Source of the DNA: an uncultured Verrucomicrobiae bacterium
GTDB lineage: Bacteria; Verrucomicrobiota; Verrucomicrobiia; Limisphaerales; J093
Assembly: GCA_937946835.1 (NCBI GenBank)
Contig: CALFAV010000030.1
Coordinates: 62,001 to 126,000, forward strand
DNA: 64,000 nt
Reading direction: 5' to 3'
This document shows positions 10,401 through 16,757 of the stretch, one piece after another. The notes under the pieces were generated by a model. That model did no database searches. It was given only the letters and a program-made list of their open reading frames with translations, and was not told the DNA's origin. The first letter of the stretch is position 1; every line of letters starts with the position of its first letter. Position numbers and translations under genes: made by a program.

Positions 10401-10945
10401 TCCGGCGCTTCCCCTCGACGGCCGGTTACCGGTTTTTCCTGGTGGACGCGCCGCCGGAGCGGCGGGAGGCCGTGGCCGCGGAGCTGACCCGCGGGTTGCG
10501 GGACCTGGGGGTGGAGGTGACGCCGGCGGCGCGGCGGCTGGCCGCGTTCAACGCGGTGCAGAACACCTACCTGGGCACGTTCCAGGTGCTGGGCGGGCTG
10601 GGGTTGTTGCTGGGCAGCGTGGGCCTGGGGGTGGTGGTGATGCGCAACGTGTTCGAGCGCCGGGGCGAGCTGGCGCTGCTGTTGGCGGTGGGGTTTCGGC
10701 GGCGGGCGTTGCGGACGCTGGTGGTGAGCGAACACGTGGCGTTGTTGGGCGCCGGGTTGGCGGTGGGAGTGCTGGCCGCGGCCGTGGCGGTGGTGCCCGC
10801 CGTGGTGGCCTCGGGCACCGAGGTCCCGCTGGCCTCGCTGGGCGTGCTGCTGGGAGCGGTCTGGCTCAACGGCGCGGGGTGGACCGCGCTGGCCACCGAG
10901 TCCGCCCTGCGGGGCGAGTTGCTCCCGGCCCTGCGGAACGAGTGA
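7460..10945 (+). CDS. Large FtsX/MacB-type ABC permease with two permease units
   Basis: A 1161-residue inner-membrane permease, about three times the length of MacB- or LolC-type subunits. An N-terminal membrane segment (about residues 15-40) is followed by a long periplasmic MacB-core-like region. A first FtsX block (about 545-690) contains FQFTIERRAPELGTLLAVGF. More helices and a second periplasmic domain (about 820-1020) come next, and a second FtsX block (1030-1150) contains NVFERRGELALLLAVGFR. The two halves look like a fused duplication, so one polypeptide may replace a LolC/LolE-like dimer. Its partner is the ATPase 18 bp upstream. Similar double permeases are common in Verrucomicrobiota and Planctomycetota. 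The cargo is unknown. Confidence 0.85.
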   Translation: MTRLRFILRSLRFHARAHLGTLLGAAVAAAVLVGALVVGDSVRGTLRDLALLRLGKTAHALASGDRLFTTTLALNLQNGLVQAGVAQPNTPPLAPALQLPAVAVNADGSARAHRVQVLGVDARFWQLAPTPTALGEPPPDAVLLNRPLAEQLRVQPGDAVLLRVQKPRALSADAPLAPEEDASVALRLRVQAVLSDAQFGRFSLQAGQVAPFNAFVSLGMLQQRVGAAHQANLLLAAEPQPPALPRGTTAGNVVIWAGAVPFNLGEQLERVLTQRWQLADAQLEWRALPGSGALELRSPRVFLDPAVGDAVFGAGPGATNALVHRLAREWPGLTATGVLTYFVNELRVGDRATPYSMVTATGPPLVPADLGEDEVLITRWLAEDLQAGPGDALTLRYYVVGAGRQLEERAATFRIRGILPMDAPGLDRDLMPDFPGMTDAENCRDWDTGLPIDHTRIRPKDEAYWREYRGTPKAVISLAAGRRLWENRFGNLTAVRFTLPGRATSDRAAFERAVAPVRVGLSTLLTRALNPAAFGLRFEPVRARALAASEQAQDFGQLFLGFSLFLIAAALLLLAVLFQFTIERRAPELGTLLAVGFRPGQAGRLFLAEGGLVALGGGALGAWGGLGYARALLHGLSTLWREAVGGTPLQLHVQTGTLLGGAMAAVLVAVLTMTLALRRHLRTPARQLLAEGVLEDAGGPAAPPRVALGVALAALLGALGLVAAALANPDRAGPGLFFGAGALLLLAGLAGVSAWLRRLGGLASAARLTLAGLGVRSATRRRRRSLAVAGLLACGSFLVAAIGVFRLEAGRGAERRASGTGGFALIAEATQPVVRDLNTAAGRDAHGLDAATLTDVRFVPFRVRDGDEASCLNLNRAQTPRLLGVNPDLLTARGAFTFVRLANRAAGAQPWQALRRGPDTPPDEVPAVGDAASIQWALGKRVGETLEFHDERGRPFKLRLVGAVANSILQGALVIDEAEFVRRFPSTAGYRFFLVDAPPERREAVAAELTRGLRDLGVEVTPAARRLAAFNAVQNTYLGTFQVLGGLGLLLGSVGLGVVVMRNVFERRGELALLLAVGFRRRALRTLVVSEHVALLGAGLAVGVLAAAVAVVPAVVASGTEVPLASLGVLLGAVWLNGAGWTALATESALRGELLPALRNE

Positions 10946-11017
10946 GGCCCCCGTGGTTTGGGCGACGCTCCGGCCTATCCGGGGAAGGAGCGCCTCCCAG
11001 TACGCATCGCGCGGCGA

Positions 11018-11031
11018 TTGATGCGCATCAA
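11018..11031 (+). promoter_or_regulatory. FNR/CRP-family operator upstream of nrfHA
   Basis: TTGATGCGCATCAA is a perfect 14-nt palindrome and an exact match to the FNR consensus TTGAT-N4-ATCAA. Its centre is about 62 nt before the GTG start of nrfH. With a start site next to the GTG (a weak -10 TAGTAA lies at 11072-11077) this would be a class I position near -60. A start near 11066 would put it at the class II position -41.5, but no good -10 is seen there. FNR-type control of nitrite reductase is well established in other bacteria. The regulator is not in this window. Confidence 0.75.
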
Positions 11032-11086
11032 CCCCTCGCAAGATAGGGGATTTGTGCGTGGCGCGCTTCCGTAGTAAAGAGGGCGC

Positions 11087-11551
11087 GTGCGGAGCCTGTG
11101 GCTCAACACCCGGTTTTGGGGTCTGTGCGCCGGCGCGGCCATCGGGGTGTCGGTGGGCGGCGGGTTGTACACCTTTGTGTATGCGCGTGGCCACTCGTAT
11201 TTCTCGAACGACCCGCGCGCCTGCGCCAACTGCCACATCATGCAGGACCACTACGACGCCTGGCTGAAGTCCAGCCACCGCTCCGTGACCACGTGCAATG
11301 ACTGCCACACCCCGGCGGGGTTTGTGCTCAAATACCTCACCAAGGCCGAAAACGGATTCTTTCACTCGTTGTACTTCACCACCGGAAATTTCCCCGATCC
11401 GCTCCGCATCCGCCCGCGCAACCACGCGGTGGTGGAGGCGGCCTGCCGGCGGTGCCACGAGCCCATCGTGGCGGCCATCGAGGCCCATCCCGGCGGCGAA
11501 CGCCTGGCGTGTGTGCAATGCCACGGCGGGGTCGGCCATCCCCTGCGGTAA
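11087..11551 (+). CDS. nrfH: Cytochrome c nitrite reductase small subunit (NrfH)
   Basis: A 154-residue tetraheme quinol dehydrogenase of the NapC/NirT family. One N-terminal membrane helix (about residues 11-32) anchors it. Four CXXCH heme sites are at residues 46-50, 70-74, 120-124 and 142-146. It takes electrons from menaquinol and passes them to NrfA on the periplasmic side. The start is GTG at 11087, and the SD-like AAGAGGG lies just upstream. The gap to nrfA is only 8 bp, so the two are one operon. The length is normal for NrfH. An FNR-type box lies upstream. Confidence 0.95.
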   Translation: MRSLWLNTRFWGLCAGAAIGVSVGGGLYTFVYARGHSYFSNDPRACANCHIMQDHYDAWLKSSHRSVTTCNDCHTPAGFVLKYLTKAENGFFHSLYFTTGNFPDPLRIRPRNHAVVEAACRRCHEPIVAAIEAHPGGERLACVQCHGGVGHPLR

Positions 11552-11559
11552 GCCAAACC

Positions 11560-12975
11560 ATGAACAACGCCACTCCCGCCCCCGACACCCCCATTCCCGA
11601 AAGCGTGCGCGCCCGGGCCTTCCGCGTGGCGCTGCTGACCATCGGCGTGGCCGTGGGGGTCTCCGTCCTCGGCTTTGCCTTTCTGGTGACCATCATCGAG
11701 CGCAAGCAGGAGGCGAAGAACCCGTTCTTCCGCGTGGTTGAGCTGGACGACCGCACCGAGGACCCGGTGCTGTGGGGGAAGAACTTCCCCTTCCAATACG
11801 ATGAGTACCGGCGCACGGTGGACCAGGTGCGGACCAAGTACGGCGGCAGCGAGGCGCTCCCCCGCACGCCCAGCGAGGCGGACCCACGCTCGATCGTGGC
11901 ACAGTCCAAGCTCGAGGAGGACCCGCGGCTGAAGGTGCTCTGGGCCGGATACGCCTTCGCCGTGGACACGCGCGAGGACCGGGGGCACGCCTACATGCTC
12001 GAGGACCAGACCTTCACGGCCCGCCAGCGCGTGGTCCAGCAGCCGGGGACCTGCATGCACTGCCACGCCTCGGTGTACGTGCCGTACCTGAAGCTGGGCG
12101 AGGGGGACCTGTTCAAGGGCTTCGAAAAAATGAACGCCATGCCGTGGGCCGAGGCCCGGCAGCACGTGCGGCATCCGGTCACCTGCATTGACTGCCACGA
12201 TTCCCAGACCCTGGCGCTGCGCATCACGCGCCCCGGCTTCATCGAGGGCATCGCCGCGCTCAAGGCGGCCCAGGGGGTGAAGGGCTACGACGTGAACCGC
12301 GACGCCACGCGCCAGGAGATGCGCTCGTTTGTCTGCGCCCAGTGCCACGTCGAGTACTACTTCCAGGGGCCGGAAAAGCGCCTGGTTTATCCCTGGGCCA
12401 AGGGGCTGAAGGCCGAGGAGCAACTCGCCTACTACGACGCAGTGGGGCACCGGGACTGGGTGCACGCCGAGAGCGGCGCGCCGGTGCTCAAGGCGCAGCA
12501 CCCGGAATTCGAGTTGTGGAACCAGGGCATCCACGCACGGTCCGGCGTGGCCTGCGCCGACTGCCACATGCCCTTCAAACGCGTGGGCGCAACCAAGATC
12601 ACCGACCACCACGTGCGCAGCCCCATGCTCAACGTGGCCCACGCCTGCCAGACCTGCCACAAGTGGCCCGAGGCCGAGCTGAAGGCGCGGGTGGAGACCA
12701 TCCAGGACCGCACCTTTCAGATGCGGAACGCGGCCATGGACGCCGTGGTGGAGCTGATTGCGGACCTGAAAGCGGCCCGCGCCGCCGGGATGGCCACCCA
12801 CGCGACGGCGCTGCTCCGGGCGCAGGAGCATCACCGCCGGGCGCAGTGGTTCCTGGACTTTGTGGAGGCGGAGAACTCGATGGGCTTCCACGCGCCCCAG
12901 GAGGCGGCGCGGCTGTTGAGCGAGGCCATCAACGAGGCCCGCAAGGGGCAGGTGGCCATCCGGGATGGGCGCTAG
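11560..12975 (+). CDS. nrfA: Ammonia-forming cytochrome c nitrite reductase (NrfA)
   Basis: A 471-residue pentaheme enzyme that reduces nitrite to ammonium in the periplasm. An N-terminal hydrophobic segment (about 20-45) serves as signal or anchor. Five heme sites are visible at C165-H169, C209-H213, C259-H263, C332-H336 and C363-H367. The first, which by order is the active-site heme, is CMHCH rather than the CXXCK of Escherichia coli and Wolinella, so its proximal ligand should be His rather than Lys. Candidate active-site residues are R157, Y266 (in CHVEYYF) and H325 (in QGIHARSG). The frame is open further upstream into nrfH, but the ATG at 11560, 8 bp after nrfH, is the sensible start. 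Confidence 0.95.
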   Translation: MNNATPAPDTPIPESVRARAFRVALLTIGVAVGVSVLGFAFLVTIIERKQEAKNPFFRVVELDDRTEDPVLWGKNFPFQYDEYRRTVDQVRTKYGGSEALPRTPSEADPRSIVAQSKLEEDPRLKVLWAGYAFAVDTREDRGHAYMLEDQTFTARQRVVQQPGTCMHCHASVYVPYLKLGEGDLFKGFEKMNAMPWAEARQHVRHPVTCIDCHDSQTLALRITRPGFIEGIAALKAAQGVKGYDVNRDATRQEMRSFVCAQCHVEYYFQGPEKRLVYPWAKGLKAEEQLAYYDAVGHRDWVHAESGAPVLKAQHPEFELWNQGIHARSGVACADCHMPFKRVGATKITDHHVRSPMLNVAHACQTCHKWPEAELKARVETIQDRTFQMRNAAMDAVVELIADLKAARAAGMATHATALLRAQEHHRRAQWFLDFVEAENSMGFHAPQEAARLLSEAINEARKGQVAIRDGR

Positions 12976-13048
12976 AAGAGTGCCTCGTTCGGTCGGACAG
13001 GGCAGACAGGGCGGGCGGGCCAGTGCCTGCCGGTCGCCCGGAGGGCCG

Positions 13049-14329
13049 TTATCCCCGCGCCCACGCCGGCGGGTCCTTGAGCCGGTAGAGCTGCTCCCCC
13101 GCCTTGGGCACCAGGAGCACCCCCTCGGCCTCGCGGTGGGCGTAATCTTCCAGTCGGAGGCTTGCCGGGTCGCGGTAGCCCAGATTCACCGCGCGGCAAC
13201 GGGCCTCGGAGATCTGGGTGGCCAGCGTGACCCGCGCCCGCGGCGTCTCCACGCCGTTGTCGAAGGTCCCCAGGCCGTGGACGTGCGTGGCGTGGGCCAA
13301 CACTCCCCAGGGTACGTCCTTGAAGCGGTCCCACTGCTTGAGGAAATAGTCCCGGCAGTGGTAGCCGATTTGCTCGATCCACCGGCCGTGGGTGACGCTG
13401 AATTCTCGGATGTGCGGCGCGTAGATGATCAGTTCGCCGCCGTCGGCCAGCACCGGCTCCAGCTTGTACATGCATTTGCCGGCCGTCCACAGCTCGTCGT
13501 ACATCGGCGGGGCGCAGGACACGATGGTGTGAAAGGGCCGCTCCTGGTACAGGATGTGATGCCGGGCGGACAGCTCCACGGCCGCCTCCCAGGCCGCCTC
13601 CGGGGTGCCGGAAAACAGGCCGAGCAGGCCGCCGGCCGGGTCCACCACCAGCGCCAGGCAGAACTTGGGGACCGGCACCAACGCCGCCGCCTGGTCCACC
13701 ACGCGCCGCACCGGATTCCACGGGTGCCCGATGATCTTCGGGGTGGTGATCACCGCGCCCAGCCAGTGGAAAAAGTTCAGAATCCGCGGGCCGGCCACGC
13801 CGGGGAACAGGTACTTGTTGCCGCCGGAAAAGCCCACCACCTCGTGCGGGAACACCGGCCCCACGATGATCACCGAATCGTACTCGAAGAGCCGCTTGTT
13901 CACCTCCACCGGCACGTCCAGGGCAAACACCCCCCCGGTCAGTTCCCGGATGGTCTCCGCCCGGAGCGTGCCCACCGTGGTCAGGGCCGCGGGGTCATCC
14001 CAGGCGTGGTTGAAAAAGCGGACCCGGCCGAAGCGGCGTTGCCGCTCCGCGGCGGTGATCTCCAGCCGCCGGCAAATGGCCTCCTCGCTCATGGGCGGAT
14101 GGGTGCCCAGGGCCACCAACACATCAAACGCCCGGGTCACCCCGCCCAGTTGTTGGAACAGGCCCCGGAAAATCTGGCCCACCGGTGCGGTGCGCGTGTG
14201 GTCGGGGATGATCAACAGCACCCGCTGGTCGCCGAAATCGCCCGAGGGATAGGCGTGGGCCACCAGGTCGTGAACCACCCCCGGCGCCAGCGTGCGTCCG
14301 GGTGGGGCGATGACTTGCTCCACGTCCAT
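13049..14329 (-). CDS. LarA-type nickel-pincer racemase/epimerase homolog
   Basis: A 426-residue member of the lactate racemase LarA (DUF2088) family. Residues matching the Lactiplantibacillus LarA nickel-pincer site are all present at the right spacing: H108 (FFNHAWDD), H162 and K172 (10 apart, in PHEVVGFSGGNK) and H188 (16 after the lysine). The DHTR motif at 43-46 and G-T-H at 75-77 are also kept. The enzyme therefore should use the nickel-pincer nucleotide cofactor to racemise or epimerise a 2-hydroxy acid. It lies 4 bp downstream of a UxuB-like mannonate/fructuronate dehydrogenase, which points to a sugar acid such as a hexonate rather than lactate; that is inference. No larB, larC or larE is nearby. 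It is convergent with nrfA. Confidence 0.88.
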   Translation of the reverse strand: MDVEQVIAPPGRTLAPGVVHDLVAHAYPSGDFGDQRVLLIIPDHTRTAPVGQIFRGLFQQLGGVTRAFDVLVALGTHPPMSEEAICRRLEITAAERQRRFGRVRFFNHAWDDPAALTTVGTLRAETIRELTGGVFALDVPVEVNKRLFEYDSVIIVGPVFPHEVVGFSGGNKYLFPGVAGPRILNFFHWLGAVITTPKIIGHPWNPVRRVVDQAAALVPVPKFCLALVVDPAGGLLGLFSGTPEAAWEAAVELSARHHILYQERPFHTIVSCAPPMYDELWTAGKCMYKLEPVLADGGELIIYAPHIREFSVTHGRWIEQIGYHCRDYFLKQWDRFKDVPWGVLAHATHVHGLGTFDNGVETPRARVTLATQISEARCRAVNLGYRDPASLRLEDYAHREAEGVLLVPKAGEQLYRLKDPPAWARG

Positions 14330-14333
14330 GAGG

Positions 14334-15143
14334 TCAAATCGTCTGAGCCAGGAAGCCGCCGTCCACCCGCAGGTCCGCGCCGGTCACGAAACTGCTGGCG
14401 CGCGGGCTGGCCAGGAAAATGGCCGCCCCCACCAGTTCGGTCGGCTCCCCGAAGCGGCCCATCGGCGTGTGGCTCCAGATTTGCCGGGTCCGTTCCGTGG
14501 GCGAGCCGTCCGCGTGGAACAACAGCGCCCGGTTCTGCTCGGCGGGGAAGAACCCGGGCGTGATCGTGTTCACGCGCACCCCCCGCGGCGCCCACTCCCG
14601 GGCGAGAAACCGCGACAGATTCACCACCGCGGCCTTCGCGGCCGAGTAGGTCACCACGCGCGACAACGGCACGTGCGCCGACACGCTGGCGATGTTGATG
14701 ATGCTGCCCCGGCCACGCGCCACCATGCCCGGGCCGAACACCTGGCAGGGCAGCAGGACCCCGGCGACCAGGTTCAGGTCAAAGGTGCGCCGCCAGTCCT
14801 CCAGCGCGATGGTCTCGAACGGATGCTCGGGCGTGACCGTGGTCCGCGGGTCGTTGCCGCCGGCGGCGTTGAAGAGAATCGTGGGCGTTCCCAAAGCGGA
14901 TTCGACCGCGTCCCGCGCCCGCTCCAGGCTGGCGCGGTCCAGGGCGTTGGCCGGGAAAAACTGCGCCCGGCCGCCGCGCTCGCGAATGGCCCGGGCGCGC
15001 GCCTCCCCCGGCTCGGGGCGCAGGTCCAACACCGCCACCGCCGCGCCGGCCGCCGCGTAGCCTTCTGCCACCGCGCCCGCCAGCGCGCCGCCGCCACCGA
15101 TGACGACCGCCACTTCACCGCTCAGATCAAACAGGTCAGACAT
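14334..15143 (-). CDS. SDR oxidoreductase, D-mannonate/fructuronate reductase-like
   Basis: A 269-residue short-chain dehydrogenase. The NAD(P)-binding glycines GGGGALAG are at 16-23, NAAGG at 92-96, and the catalytic Y166-x-x-x-K170 with a serine near 153-155. Its pattern (NAAGGNDP, then LPCQVFG, PGFFPAEQNR and HTPMGRFGEP) closely resembles the SDR-type D-mannonate oxidoreductase of Bacillus (YjmF/UxuB), which interconverts D-fructuronate and D-mannonate. It is the first gene of a two-gene operon with the LarA homolog. The frame is open further upstream to 16355, but the family N-terminus begins at the ATG at 15143. It is cytoplasmic. The exact substrate is inferred from resemblance only. 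Confidence 0.8.
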   Translation of the reverse strand: MSDLFDLSGEVAVVIGGGGALAGAVAEGYAAAGAAVAVLDLRPEPGEARARAIRERGGRAQFFPANALDRASLERARDAVESALGTPTILFNAAGGNDPRTTVTPEHPFETIALEDWRRTFDLNLVAGVLLPCQVFGPGMVARGRGSIINIASVSAHVPLSRVVTYSAAKAAVVNLSRFLAREWAPRGVRVNTITPGFFPAEQNRALLFHADGSPTERTRQIWSHTPMGRFGEPTELVGAAIFLASPRASSFVTGADLRVDGGFLAQTI

Positions 15144-15254
15144 CCCGCGCCACTCTGTCCCCAAGGGCGGGAGGTTGACAAGGCGCGAACCGTGAAAATC
15201 CCGCCGCCCCCGTTTCCGTCTGCGCCCCGGGGGCCCGCGCCCCGCGTCCTTCCG

Positions 15255-15284
15255 CTGGCCAAGGACCCCGGCCGCAGCTACGCT
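15255..15284 (+). promoter_or_regulatory. Possible promoter of the DHH phosphoesterase gene
   Basis: A weak -35 CTGGCC (15255-15260), 18 nt, then TACGCT (15279-15284) ending 6 nt before the ATG at 15291. It follows the window's leaderless pattern. Confidence 0.35.
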
Positions 15285-15290
15285 GGGGGC

Positions 15291-16220
15291 ATGTTGGATT
15301 TGCCCCGCCCGCAGGTGATCTGCGTGCACGAGAGCGACCTGGACGGTTTCGTGTGCGGCCTGTTGCTGCAACGGCTGGCGCGCGCGCTCTTCGGCGAGCC
15401 GCCACGCCTGGAGGCCTACCACAACCACCACTGGCGCCAGCGTCCGCTTGCGGAGAAGACCGCCTGGGTGGCCGACTTCGCCTTTGAGGCCCGCCTGGAT
15501 CGCGCGGGCTGGGTGATCATTGACCACCATCCCTGCGAGGCGTCGCCGCTGCGCGCCCGGCTCGTTCACGATCCCGCCAAATCCGCGGGGCTGCTCTGTT
15601 ACGAACTGTGCCGCGTCGCGGGTCTGGCCACGCCGGGGCTGGATCGCCTGGTGCATCTGAGCAACGTGGCCGACCTGTTCCTGATGGACCATCCGGACTT
15701 CGTCGCCGCCTGCGATTACGCGAACCTGGTCAAGAGTTACGGCTTCTGGAACCTGCACGCCCTGATCGGCGGGGACCTGGAACGGCTGCTGGACCACCCG
15801 TTGCTCGAGGTGATGGCGGTGCGTCGGCGCGTGGAGGACCCGCTCGGGTTTGCCTGGAGCCGCGCGAACATTGTCGAACTGTCTCCCGAGGTGGGGTACG
15901 TGGACACGGTGGTGGGGAACGTGAACCTGATCGTCCACCGTCTCATCGAGGAAGCGGCCACGCCGTATCCGGTGTTGTGCACGCTCTACCGCAAGGGCGG
16001 GCACACGGTCATTGCCAGTCTGCGCAGCCGCAACGGCGAGGCCCTCAAAATCGCCGCCCGTCTGCACGGGGGCGGACACCCCAACGCCGCCGGCGCCACG
16101 CTGCCCCGCGCGGTCACGAACATCGGCGATGCCATCCTGTACCTGCGCCAGACGCTGAACCCCCCGGCACCCGCGACCGGCACCGTGGCCGATTTGGAAA
16201 AACTGCTGGCCAGGCCATGA
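15291..16220 (+). CDS. DHH-family phosphoesterase (NrnA/oligoribonuclease-like)
   Basis: A 309-residue DHH/DHHA1 protein. The N-terminal metal site has HESDLDG (about residues 13-19), a later VADFAF segment and the signature DHHP near 83. The C-terminal DHHA1 domain ends with GGGHPNAAGA. Family members are Mn-dependent phosphodiesterases that degrade nanoRNA or cyclic dinucleotides, or remove the 3' phosphate of pAp; which of these applies is unclear. The aspartate pattern of the first motif (ESDLDG) is slightly unlike the usual D-x-D-G-D. The start is the ATG at 15291. The stop overlaps the ATG of the lipoprotein gene (ATGA). Confidence 0.82.
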   Translation: MLDLPRPQVICVHESDLDGFVCGLLLQRLARALFGEPPRLEAYHNHHWRQRPLAEKTAWVADFAFEARLDRAGWVIIDHHPCEASPLRARLVHDPAKSAGLLCYELCRVAGLATPGLDRLVHLSNVADLFLMDHPDFVAACDYANLVKSYGFWNLHALIGGDLERLLDHPLLEVMAVRRRVEDPLGFAWSRANIVELSPEVGYVDTVVGNVNLIVHRLIEEAATPYPVLCTLYRKGGHTVIASLRSRNGEALKIAARLHGGGHPNAAGATLPRAVTNIGDAILYLRQTLNPPAPATGTVADLEKLLARP

Positions 16221-16702
16221 CCCGAATGCTTCCCGCCGACCATCGCCGCCGGGCCGGGAGCAGATTGTTTCGCCGGCTGGCCGGGAGCCTGCTGCTGTTC
16301 GCCCTGGTCGGTTGCTCCCAATTCGGTCGCGAATGGCGCGCCGCCGCCCGGCCACCGGTCCCGACCGACAGCCTTGCCGGTCGGTGGGAGGGCCGCTGGG
16401 TCAGCGAGGTCAGCGGCCACACCGGCCGCCTGCGCGCCCTGCTCACCCCCACCGGCGAGCACACCTGGCGCGCGCATTTTCACGCCCGGTACGCCGGCCT
16501 GTTCACCTTCGGCTACACCGTGGAACTGCGGGCGACCAACGACGCCGCCGGGGTGGCGCATTTCGGCGGCTCGGCCGACCTGGGTCGGCTGGCCGGCGGG
16601 GTGTACACGTACGCGGGTCGGGCCGACGCCACGAACTTTCTGGCCAGGTACGAAAGCCGCTCCGACCACGGCCGCTTCGAAATGGGCCGGCCGCGAAAGT
16701 AA
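16217..16702 (+). CDS. Small putative lipoprotein of unknown function
   Basis: A 161-residue protein whose ATG overlaps the previous stop codon by 4 bases. A basic N-terminus and a hydrophobic run (RRLAGSLLLFALVGCS) end in a lipobox-like LVGC, so the mature protein should be lipid-anchored. The remaining roughly 125 residues are rich in Gly, Arg and aromatic residues and look like a small beta-barrel or lipocalin-like fold (GRWEGRWVSEVSGH opening). No named family was recognised. An in-frame ATG at 16226 is an alternative start. It is probably co-transcribed with the DHH gene. Confidence 0.65.
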   Translation: MTRMLPADHRRRAGSRLFRRLAGSLLLFALVGCSQFGREWRAAARPPVPTDSLAGRWEGRWVSEVSGHTGRLRALLTPTGEHTWRAHFHARYAGLFTFGYTVELRATNDAAGVAHFGGSADLGRLAGGVYTYAGRADATNFLARYESRSDHGRFEMGRPRK

Positions 16703-16721
16703 CCCTGGTGGAGCGCCACAC

Positions 16722-16750
16722 TTGCCACGAGGGGCGCTTCGTGGTTGGCT
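16722..16750 (+). promoter_or_regulatory. Possible promoter of the DUF4380 - YIP1 operon
   Basis: TTGCCA (16722-16727), 17 nt, TTGGCT (16745-16750), then 7 nt to the ATG at 16758. An inverted repeat occupies the spacer. Confidence 0.35.
16725..16744. repeat. Inverted repeat in the promoter spacer
   Basis: CCACGA (16725-16730) and TCGTGG (16739-16744) form a perfect 6-bp stem with an 8-nt loop. It sits between the predicted -35 and -10 and just after the lipoprotein gene. It could be an operator for the downstream genes or a stem-loop at the end of the upstream transcript. Confidence 0.4.
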
Positions 16751-16757
16751 CACCGCC

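Noticed and set aside
6728-11539. A 1603-codon open frame on the minus strand
   Set aside because: It is antisense to the ABC ATPase, the double permease and nrfH, all with clear motifs. Its translation is low-complexity Arg/Gly/Gln/Ala sequence, as expected of shadow frames in GC-rich DNA. Similar long shadows (for example 3307-6780 minus, 29399-32470 plus, 38179-40170 plus) were dropped for the same reason.
15144-16355. An upstream extension of the SDR frame (to 16355)
   Set aside because: It is antisense to the DHH phosphoesterase; the SDR N-terminus aligns from the ATG at 15143.
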